Shown here: positions 49,361 through 55,336 of the stretch, piece by piece
How positions within the stretch are numbered: the stretch's first letter is position 1
Layout: each line of letters begins with the position of its first letter
NCBI GenBank assembly: GCA_044374295.1
Contig: JBILOU010000006.1
Span: forward strand, 1-55,336
DNA length: 55,336 bases
From: CAIZGX01 sp044374295
GTDB taxonomy: Bacteria > Bacteroidota > Bacteroidia > Flavobacteriales_D > Sanyastnellaceae
Reading direction: 5' to 3'
Program-made: the position numbers and the translations under genes
Notes under the pieces: model-generated
What the model was told of the DNA's origin: nothing
Databases searched by the model: none
What the model saw: the letters and a program-made list of their open reading frames with translations, nothing else

Positions 49361-50215
49361 CGGATTGTTGAAGGGAACGCTTTGTCCGTCTACAAACGGT
49401 GCAATGTCTATAATGGGCGTGTACTTCCATTTTCCGTTTTCGAGCACGTAGCCGTCGTAACTTCCATCAGGTCCATACTCAGGAAAGAACCCTTCGTATA
49501 TCGATTCGCGAGGAGCAAGGTGGTCTACGACAATGGTCTTCTGCTTTTCGTAATAACGCAAAGAACAAGTGGTCTGATCGCTGAATTCAAACACCACACG
49601 TTTCGGATTGCGATCTTCAAATTCGAAAAAGTTCCCACCGAATTTGCACCCGTCATTGCTTAACGTAATGACTTCAATCATCTTGTAATTCGATAAATTA
49701 TCCTTCGCCTCGAATCCCAATAAAGCGTAACTGTTTCCACCTTTCTTTCCTTTGCTCATGGGAACAATGGAATAATACAATGCGCCAGGCCATTTCCCTT
49801 CGTCAAACACTTTGTTGTCCCACTTCGCTCCATTAACCGGAGTGTAATTCAATTTGAAAAATAAGGGCTCTCCCGATTTTGAAGTCTTAAAAACCACACA
49901 TCCGAAATACAATTGTGTGCCGTCTTCCTTCGGATAGTTCCAAGTAAACACACGAAGTTTTCCATCCGATGAAACAGGCTTGAACATGCGCAATGCTTCA
50001 AACGGATAAACAAAAAAATCTTCCAACGAACACACCGATTCCAATTCAGCAATCATCTTATTCGATTGCTCTTCCGCATTGCTTTCATTTCCATTTGTCA
50101 TGGAAGTGTAGAGATCCAGAATACGCTGCTCTGCTTCGTTCGAAGATTGGGCATTCACGCCAAAAGCAAAAGTGCTTAACAGGAAAAACAGGAGTGATGC
50201 TTTGTGGAGTTTCAT
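49352..50215 (-). CDS. Secreted protein of unknown function
   Basis: The 287-residue product has a signal peptide (MKLHKASLLFFLLSTFAFGVNAQ). A helical first part (to about 80) precedes a beta-rich domain with LRVFTWNYPKEDGTQLYFGCVVFK, LYYSIVP, YALLGFEAKDN and FDRNPKRVVFEF-like FEDRNPKRVVFEFSDQTTCSL. I do not recognise a named domain. A periplasmic or surface location is inferred. The stop codon lies in a small hairpin (49348-49360). The gene is preceded by a TTTCTTTG element around 50226-50233 (minus) that may act as its -7 box. Confidence 0.85.
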   Translation of the reverse strand: MKLHKASLLFFLLSTFAFGVNAQSSNEAEQRILDLYTSMTNGNESNAEEQSNKMIAELESVCSLEDFFVYPFEALRMFKPVSSDGKLRVFTWNYPKEDGTQLYFGCVVFKTSKSGEPLFFKLNYTPVNGAKWDNKVFDEGKWPGALYYSIVPMSKGKKGGNSYALLGFEAKDNLSNYKMIEVITLSNDGCKFGGNFFEFEDRNPKRVVFEFSDQTTCSLRYYEKQKTIVVDHLAPRESIYEGFFPEYGPDGSYDGYVLENGKWKYTPIIDIAPFVDGQSVPFNNPRP

Positions 50216-50253
50216 AATTCAGTAACGCAAAGAAACAGATTTTTGTTTTGTCT

Positions 50254-50958
50254 TTATTTTTTCTTGTTGAAAATCCAAGCGAATTCAACCCCGACGTAAT
50301 ACGCTTGCGTTAACGGCGACTTCGGGAATTTTAAATAGACTTCGTCGTTGTTCAAGATTTTCGCGGCGTAACGAAAGCGCTGTGTGTAATAGCCGGTGAA
50401 CGATGCGCGTGGAGTAACGACCAAGTGCTTCCCGAATACCAAAGCGCGATAACCAATGCCCGCTTGAAAATAAGGCGCAAGGCTCTGAATGTTTTGGCTT
50501 GAAGTGACAGCACTGTCTGTGAACTGAACAGCCATGCGACTGGCATTCACTCCGCATTCAACGAAAAGAAAAATGCGCGTGCCCAAGGGGCCAGCGGCAA
50601 CTGGACTAAACCAAGCCTTCGGACCGGTAATGAATTGCAATCCAATTTGAACTTCTTGAAGGTCTAATCGAACAGTGTCTTCCGCAAATAATTTGGAAGT
50701 ACGTGTTCTGTATGTGGCGTGTGGAGCGAGATACAACGAACGCTTTTTGCTAAGGGGTATGCTATATCCGATAGAGCCACTGTATCCGCGAACAGGATGA
50801 TCGAGTGAAATTAAATTGTAAGGGTGCCTTGCGTTGAACGAATCAACCGCAGCTGAAATGTCTGGTGAATCTTGGTAAAAACCTCCACCTTCAAAAAGCA
50901 ATTGTGCCTGAAGTTGGAAGGAAAGAAATAGGAGTAAAGTCAAGAAAGGACCTTTCAT
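50254..50958 (-). CDS. Probable outer-membrane beta-barrel protein
   Basis: The 234-residue protein has a signal peptide (MKGPFLTLLLFLSFQLQAQ) and amphipathic strands ending in aromatics (SGSIGYSIPLSKKRSLYLAPHATYRTR, PYFQAGIGYRALVFGKHLVVTPRASFTGYY). The C-terminus YYVGVEFAWIFNKKK fits a porin-like barrel of about eight strands. Function unknown. The start codon overlaps the stop of the truncated haemoglobin gene by 4 nt (ATGA), so the genes are translationally coupled. Confidence 0.83.
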   Translation of the reverse strand: MKGPFLTLLLFLSFQLQAQLLFEGGGFYQDSPDISAAVDSFNARHPYNLISLDHPVRGYSGSIGYSIPLSKKRSLYLAPHATYRTRTSKLFAEDTVRLDLQEVQIGLQFITGPKAWFSPVAAGPLGTRIFLFVECGVNASRMAVQFTDSAVTSSQNIQSLAPYFQAGIGYRALVFGKHLVVTPRASFTGYYTQRFRYAAKILNNDEVYLKFPKSPLTQAYYVGVEFAWIFNKKK

Positions 50959-51320
50959 GCTTGGTTGTTCAGTGCTTCTAGTTTAGATCCAAAGGTGTAG
51001 CCTAATGTGGTAGCGCGAAACTTGGCTGCTTCGGCTTTTTCTCCTTCGAACAGTTCATTCACAGTAGAATGAAAGAGCGAAACCCATTCGTTGAAGTCCG
51101 AAGAATTCGCATGCAAATTCGCATGTTTGTCGAAGACGTTGGTGTTATATCCTGGTTCATCTAGCAAAACGAACGACCAGAAGTGAACCATCTTCGGTTT
51201 GTGTTCCTCGAAATTCAAATGCGCAAAGAAGTGTGCAAGTTTTTCGTTTTGAAGAACACGATCATAAAACACATTTACAAGTCGCGCAATGTCTTCTTTG
51301 GTTTGAATGTCTTTCTTCAT
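50955..51320 (-). CDS. Group III truncated haemoglobin
   Basis: From the ATG at 51320 the protein has 121 residues and the globin pattern of group III (P-type) truncated haemoglobins. It shows IARLVNVFYDRVLQNEKLAHFFAHLNFEEHKPKMVHFWSFVLLDEPGY, then FDKHANLHANSSDFNEWVSLFHSTVNELFEG, where the KHANL histidine is the likely haem ligand. Such proteins bind O2 or NO and may detoxify nitric oxide or peroxide. It is translationally linked to barrel-protein genes on both sides (51320-51871 and 50254-50958). An ATG at 51350 is in frame but overlaps the upstream gene. Confidence 0.9.
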   Translation of the reverse strand: MKKDIQTKEDIARLVNVFYDRVLQNEKLAHFFAHLNFEEHKPKMVHFWSFVLLDEPGYNTNVFDKHANLHANSSDFNEWVSLFHSTVNELFEGEKAEAAKFRATTLGYTFGSKLEALNNQA

Positions 51321-51871
51321 TATTTCATACTCAACTTTCTCGTGTAGCAAATTAAGGCGCCATAATATGGCTCACGGAAATTCCAATTACCCGTTAGCAT
51401 AAGTGATAGCCCCCCTTTCTTAGATAAATATCCCATTTCTATTTGAGCAGGAACACCTATGGTTGCTCCAGCCTTGTATTCAAACTGATCAATGACTTGC
51501 AAGGCGCTGTCTCCATACAATCGAAGCGTAAGTCCCATGCCCGCGCTTGCTGCAACGAACATGTTGTTTTTCCCCCATACTTGTCCCCATAAAACACCAA
51601 CTTCCAACGATCTGTTTTTCCGAAAGAAAATACTATCGTCAGCTCCTTCAATCAACTCCTGCGAATACGCCGCACGAAGGGTAGTTGAAACAGTTTCTTC
51701 ATAGGTCGAATTAGAAGCGAACAACTGATACGAGAGATTATCCGCGCTATTCGCTCCAAGGCCGAAGCTGGTCCAACTCGTATTCAACATAGGATTGGTG
51801 GTGTATTGCGCCTGAGCAGCAAACGAAAGGCACACTAAAAACAGAAGCGGGGCGAAGCGTCTCAATTTCAT
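51320..51871 (-). CDS. Probable outer-membrane protein of unknown function
   Basis: From the ATG at 51871 the 183-residue product has a signal peptide (MKLRRFAPLLFLVCLSFAAQAQ). The mature part has alternating strand patterns (NNMFVAASAGMGLTLRLYGDSALQVI, EYKAGATIGVPAQIEMGYLSKKGGLSLMLTGNWNF), suggesting a small barrel. I do not recognise a family. A TATCTTTC element at 51876-51883 (minus) lies just before the start. Its TAA stop overlaps the ATG of the haemoglobin gene by one base. Confidence 0.8.
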   Translation of the reverse strand: MKLRRFAPLLFLVCLSFAAQAQYTTNPMLNTSWTSFGLGANSADNLSYQLFASNSTYEETVSTTLRAAYSQELIEGADDSIFFRKNRSLEVGVLWGQVWGKNNMFVAASAGMGLTLRLYGDSALQVIDQFEYKAGATIGVPAQIEMGYLSKKGGLSLMLTGNWNFREPYYGALICYTRKLSMK

Positions 51872-51875
51872 ACCC

Positions 51876-51924
51876 GAAAGATAAGTGAAAAGTATCACTC
51901 ACAGCATCGGACGATTTATCTTCG
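51876..51924. promoter_or_regulatory. Divergent near-consensus promoters
   Basis: TATCTTTC on the minus strand (51876-51883) precedes the gene starting at 51871, and TATCTTCG on the plus strand (51917-51924) precedes the GH13 gene at 51929. Each differs from TAnnTTTG by one base and sits 4 nt before its start codon. Confidence 0.45.
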
Positions 51925-51928
51925 CACT

Positions 51929-54295
51929 ATGAAAAAATGGATTTCTTTCTTTATAGGCGTTGCACTGCTTTCTTCTTGCAGCATATTAAATAAGAATAAA
52001 AAAGTTGCAGAGCTACCCGGATTGGCTTCACCCATTCACCTTCCAACAACGTATACACGCATTCCAGTCTCGAATTACATCACGCACCCGGAAGATGTTT
52101 TGAGCATATCAACAAGTCCTTACGACAAAACAAATCTTTCTTCTGAACGCGAAGTGGTTTTTCCTGCAGGAAACTACGAACCTGTTTTCAATTTGAATAT
52201 TGAAACCAAAACCAACGAATACGACATCCCCGTTTTCGCTTCAGCAAAAAAGTCATATGTCTTTACATACACCCCAACGTTTGAAAAAAATGTGAATTCT
52301 GTTTTTATTGCAGGTGCCATGAACGGATGGAACAAGAATGCAACACCGCTGCAACGGAACGAAAACGGAACATACAGCGTTGAATTGTTTTTAGAGCCAG
52401 GTCTATATCCTTATCGCATTTGGGAAAACGGAACAGATGAATTGCTCGACGCGAACAACAAGAACAAAATGCCAAACGGTCTTGGCGGAGAAAACAGTTT
52501 CATTGAAATTCCTTCGGCTCCTAAACCAAGCATGGAAGTCCTTTCGCAAAAAGGAAAGAAAATAATTATCTATTGCACAAGCGAGCCAAAAGGTGCAAAT
52601 GTGTATTTCGAAAATCAGCGCATTCCTGTCTCCATTGTGCACGTGCAAGAGCCTTACATGAGCGAATGGGAGTTGCATTTCAACATTCCAGCAAAGGCAT
52701 GGAAAATGAAACGCTCGCACATTCGCGCATACGCCCACGACGGAAATCAACTCTTCAACGATGTGCTCATTCCTCTTTCATACGGAAGACCCGTGAAGAA
52801 GTCCTTCCAACTAAAACGAAAAGACACCCGCGCTACAGTCATGTATTTCGCTATGGTCGATCGTTTTAAAAATGGAAAAAAGGAAAACGACCGTCCGACA
52901 AACGACCCGCGCATTAAACCCATCGCAAACAATTTGGGGGGTGATTTAGTTGGAATTACGCAAGCCATTGAATACGGATACTTCAAGAAGTTAGGAACGA
53001 ATACCATCTGGATTTCACCCATTACCAAGAATGCTGAGGGCGCATGGGGATTGTGGGACAAAGGCGGAGACACAAGCATGTTCAGCGGATACCACGGCTA
53101 TTGGCCAACGTCGCTTCGAACCATCGATGATCGCTTCGGGACGGAAGAAGAATTCAAGAACTTGTTGAAGGTCGCACACAAACACAAGATGAATGTCTAC
53201 CTCGATTACGTAGCTCATCACGTGCATCAAGATCATCCGTTAATCAAAGAACACAAAGATTGGGTAACGCCATTGTATCTTCCAGACGGAAGTATGAATA
53301 CCGAGCGCTGGGACGATCAGCGTTTGACAACGTGGTTCGATGTCTTCCTTCCAACATGGGATTTCGCGAAACCTGAAGTGGTGAGTGCACTAACAGACAC
53401 TGCCATGTTTTGGGTAACGAATTACGATCTAGACGGATTCCGTCACGATGCTACGAAGCACATCCGCACAGAATTCTGGACCACACTTACTTCGAAAGTC
53501 AAGGCAAGTGGAAAGAATGTTTTTCAAATTGGAGAAACATACGGAAGCCCTGAGCTGATTCAATCTTACATTGGAAGTGAGCAAATGGATGCACAGTTCG
53601 ATTTCAATTTATACGACGCGGCGGTAGATGCCTTCGCTAAACCAGAAACAAGTTTCGCGAATTTGGGAAGAGTCATTCAAGAGAGTGCGAAGTATTACGG
53701 TTCTCACCACATGATGGGAAACATCACTGGCAATCAAGACCGCGCGCGTTTCATTTCATACGCCGACGGAAGCGTGAAGTTTGAAGAAAACGCGAAGCAA
53801 GCCGGATGGTCGCGCAAGATTGAGCACAAAGACAATGTTGGATATGTTCGCTTGGAACAACTCACCGCATTCTTAATGTCGGTTCCGGGAATTCCGTGTA
53901 TCTATTACGGAGATGAAATTGGAATGCCGGGTGGAAATGATCCGGACAACAGACGCATGATGCGCTTCGATCAGTTGAATAGCGAGGAGACAGCACTGCG
54001 CACTTCAACACAAAAATTAGTAAAACTGAGAAGAAAGAATTTGCCTCTGATTTACGGTGAGACTTATGTGATGCAAGCAGATGAAAAGGCTTTGGTTATA
54101 GCAAGAAAATACCTCGGTCAAATTTCCATCGCAGTCTTCGCAAAAGGCGAGGGCAATGTGAACATCACGCTCCCGGGTTATTGGAAAGGCAAGGTGAGTA
54201 CAGACGGATTGGAAGTTGTTTCAACCGATGCAGGTTCTAACTCTTACACGTTGAAAGTGGGTGGAAAAGGATACGGATTCTTCTTCGTGAAATGA
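51929..54295 (+). CDS. GH13 alpha-amylase-family lipoprotein with N-terminal glycogen-binding-like domain
   Basis: The 788-residue protein has a lipobox (LLSSC near residue 17), a CBM48/AMPK-like beta domain at about 105-190 (VNSVFIAGAMNGWNKNATPLQRNENGTYSVELFLEPGLYPYRIWENG) and a GH13 barrel. Region I is DYVAHH (426-431), region II GFRHDATKH with nucleophile Asp507, and region III QIGET with acid/base Glu536. Region IV reads Asn602-Gln603-Asp604, where most family members have Asn-His-Asp. It should hydrolyse alpha-1,4-glucans or maltodextrins at the cell surface or periplasm. No SusC/SusD pair is present in the window. The stop overlaps the prmC start by 4 nt. Confidence 0.92.
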   Translation: MKKWISFFIGVALLSSCSILNKNKKVAELPGLASPIHLPTTYTRIPVSNYITHPEDVLSISTSPYDKTNLSSEREVVFPAGNYEPVFNLNIETKTNEYDIPVFASAKKSYVFTYTPTFEKNVNSVFIAGAMNGWNKNATPLQRNENGTYSVELFLEPGLYPYRIWENGTDELLDANNKNKMPNGLGGENSFIEIPSAPKPSMEVLSQKGKKIIIYCTSEPKGANVYFENQRIPVSIVHVQEPYMSEWELHFNIPAKAWKMKRSHIRAYAHDGNQLFNDVLIPLSYGRPVKKSFQLKRKDTRATVMYFAMVDRFKNGKKENDRPTNDPRIKPIANNLGGDLVGITQAIEYGYFKKLGTNTIWISPITKNAEGAWGLWDKGGDTSMFSGYHGYWPTSLRTIDDRFGTEEEFKNLLKVAHKHKMNVYLDYVAHHVHQDHPLIKEHKDWVTPLYLPDGSMNTERWDDQRLTTWFDVFLPTWDFAKPEVVSALTDTAMFWVTNYDLDGFRHDATKHIRTEFWTTLTSKVKASGKNVFQIGETYGSPELIQSYIGSEQMDAQFDFNLYDAAVDAFAKPETSFANLGRVIQESAKYYGSHHMMGNITGNQDRARFISYADGSVKFEENAKQAGWSRKIEHKDNVGYVRLEQLTAFLMSVPGIPCIYYGDEIGMPGGNDPDNRRMMRFDQLNSEETALRTSTQKLVKLRRKNLPLIYGETYVMQADEKALVIARKYLGQISIAVFAKGEGNVNITLPGYWKGKVSTDGLEVVSTDAGSNSYTLKVGGKGYGFFFVK

Positions 54296-55149
54296 ACCAC
54301 ATTCTCCCGAATAACAAAATAAGTACGCTGAAAGAATTCGCGCTTCAGCGAATAGGAGAGGTGTACGATGCAAGAGAAGCGCGAAATGTCGTGAACGAAT
54401 TGTTCAGACATTATTTGAATTTCTCAGCTGCCGACTTGGTGGTAAAAGCGAACGATACCGTTAGCGAATCGCAAATGCTCTTGATTTACAAAGCCGCCAA
54501 GCGTATTGCGCAGCACGAACCTTTGCAATATGTTTTGGGTTCTGCGTATTTCTTCGGAATGGATTTACACGTGAACAATTCTGTTCTCATCCCTCGTCCA
54601 GAAACTGAAGAGTTGGTGAGGTGGATACTAGAAACAATAAAACCGAATAATCATTCGGTTCTTGACATCGGAACCGGCTCAGGCGCCATTGCCCTCGCTT
54701 TAAAAAAAGCACAACCGAATTGGAATATATGTGGAGTAGACGTTTCGAGAGAAGCCCTGCAAATAGCTCAAAGAAATTCCGCTGAATTAGAGTTGGAAGT
54801 GGAGTGGAAGGAAGTGGATATTCTAGCAGAAAATTTACCGGAAGGAAACTGGAAGTGCATCGTCTCGAATCCGCCATACATAAATGTTTCAGAAGGAAAT
54901 GAAATGCGCAAATCAGTTGTTCAACACGAACCACATCTCGCGCTCTTCGTCCCGGAAAACGATCCGCTTTTGTTTTACAGACGCATTCTTGAATTGGCTA
55001 ACAATTGCTCAACCGTTCAACACGTCTTCTTCGAAATTCACGAGAATTACGCTACTGAAACTTTAGCTCTTGGAGAGTCAATGAACTGGAAAGGAGAATT
55101 GAAAAAAGATCTTCAGGGGAAATCTCGCATGCTCCTCTTTACGAAGTAA
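54292..55149 (+). CDS. prmC: Peptide chain release factor N5-glutamine methyltransferase
   Basis: The 285-residue enzyme methylates the GGQ glutamine of release factors. An N-terminal helical domain (about 1-80) precedes the Rossmann fold with SVLDIGTGSGAIALALKK, and the active-site CIVSNPPYINVSE (N-P-P-Y) at about 189-192. QYVLGSAYFFG and LIPRPETEELV are family hallmarks. It overlaps the GH13 gene by 4 nt (ATGA). Its last codons TTT ACG AAG TAA form the first hairpin of array 6. Confidence 0.95.
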   Translation: MNHILPNNKISTLKEFALQRIGEVYDAREARNVVNELFRHYLNFSAADLVVKANDTVSESQMLLIYKAAKRIAQHEPLQYVLGSAYFFGMDLHVNNSVLIPRPETEELVRWILETIKPNNHSVLDIGTGSGAIALALKKAQPNWNICGVDVSREALQIAQRNSAELELEVEWKEVDILAENLPEGNWKCIVSNPPYINVSEGNEMRKSVVQHEPHLALFVPENDPLLFYRRILELANNCSTVQHVFFEIHENYATETLALGESMNWKGELKKDLQGKSRMLLFTK

Positions 55150-55249
55150 TCTTGCGAAGCACCTTTGACATTGTCAACCTTGCAAAGCACCTTTGATGTC
55201 ATCAACCTTGTTTAACATCTTTGGCTCCGCCAATCTTTCACTTAGTGAA
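55139..55249. repeat. Hairpin array 6 (CCT/TCT dialect, 8 units)
   Basis: Eight hairpins, each starting T and ending A, are separated by exactly 3 nt: TTACGAAGTAA (55139), TGCGAAGCA (55153), TTGACATTGTCAA (55165), TGCAAAGCA (55181), TTGATGTCATCAA (55193), TGTTTAACA (55209), TTGGCTCCGCCAA (55221), TTCACTTAGTGAA (55237). Spacers are TCT, CCT four times, then TCT twice. The first unit contains the prmC stop codon. The last ends directly before the stop codon of the converging partial gene (55250-55252). Confidence 0.92.
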
Positions 55250-55336
55250 TTAGCCTTCCATCCCGCCTTCGTTCGACTTCATGTTCTTGCGCTTGAACAA
55301 CTGCGAATCCATCTTTCCAAATTTCCATGAAATGTT
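55250..55336 (-). CDS. C-terminal end of an unidentified protein
   Basis: An open minus-strand frame enters from the right edge and stops with TAA at 55250-55252, giving 28 residues (start NISWKFGKMDSQLFK, end RKNMKSNEGGMEG). It converges on prmC and the stop abuts the last unit of array 6, as at other array-flanked genes here. The fragment is too short to name. Confidence 0.5.
   Translation of the reverse strand, partial: NISWKFGKMDSQLFKRKNMKSNEGGMEG

Noticed and set aside
1..55336. Prophage, insertion sequence or integrative element
   Set aside because: No transposase, integrase or phage gene was recognised, gene content is housekeeping and envelope functions, and composition appears even by eye.

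Overview
The window is chromosomal DNA of a member of the Bacteroidota, most likely a Flavobacteriales lineage of the Crocinitomicaceae/Cryomorphaceae type (inference). The reasons are: promoter -7 boxes of the TAnnTTTG type close upstream of start codons and no Shine-Dalgarno sequences; type IX secretion C-terminal domains of both type A (20847-21647) and type B (14034-17933); two PorE-like TPR/PD40/OmpA proteins; tandem TonB_C proteins; and a MutS2 without an Smr domain. Gene density is high. I see no prophage, insertion sequence, CRISPR array or rRNA.

Layout. 1-1852: end of rpmI, rplT, two TonB_C proteins. 2078-6991: GH20 hexosaminidase and rsmE on the minus strand, then an aminotransferase and a lipoprotein. 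7045-13499: PorE-like protein, YfcE-type phosphoesterase, DivIC/FtsB, MutS2, CCA-adding enzyme. 13628-17933: small secreted protein and a 1299-residue repeat-rich T9SS surface protein. 17944-22615: tsaC/sua5 divergent from pyrR-pyrB, then STAS protein, T9SS type A protein and RNase Z. 22668-29658: MFS transporter, then a tight operon ribA, PorE-like, trmD, rarA, acyltransferase. 29772-31615: pyrD and an orphan gene set among hairpin arrays. 31693-35229: paaZ then S41 peptidase. 35300-40394: epimerase, glycosyltransferase, pdxH, ndh, barrel protein. 40391-46872: an O-acetylation operon (MBOAT, DHHW protein, SGNH-LysM protein) followed by a fused EutB-EutC with a Tat-like N-terminus. 46973-49275: Smr protein, serine hydrolase, tRNA-Arg(ACG). 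49352-55149: secreted and barrel proteins around a truncated haemoglobin, GH13 amylase-family lipoprotein, prmC. 55250-55336: end of a convergent gene.

The most striking feature is a set of six intergenic arrays, about 50 units in all, made of very short imperfect palindromes (7-14 nt) joined by a fixed 3-4 nt spacer. The stem sequences vary with compensatory changes while the hairpin architecture is kept. Three spacer dialects occur: GAAT between hairpins that start G and end C (592-738); TCAT, or ATGA on the other strand, between hairpins that start C and end G (1915-2074, 29646-29770, 30819-30956, 31616-31687); and CCT/TCT between hairpins that start T and end A (55139-55249). Most arrays fill the gap between converging genes, sometimes supplying or embedding stop codons. 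The two arrays around pyrD contain a 62-nt inverted repeat with one mismatch. Many triloops read C-GNA-G on one strand, the class known from very stable DNA mini-hairpins. I do not recognise this as a described repeat family.

The genes are otherwise largely housekeeping (translation, tRNA and rRNA modification, pyrimidine synthesis, recombination, cofactors) mixed with envelope, secretion and polysaccharide functions typical of the phylum.
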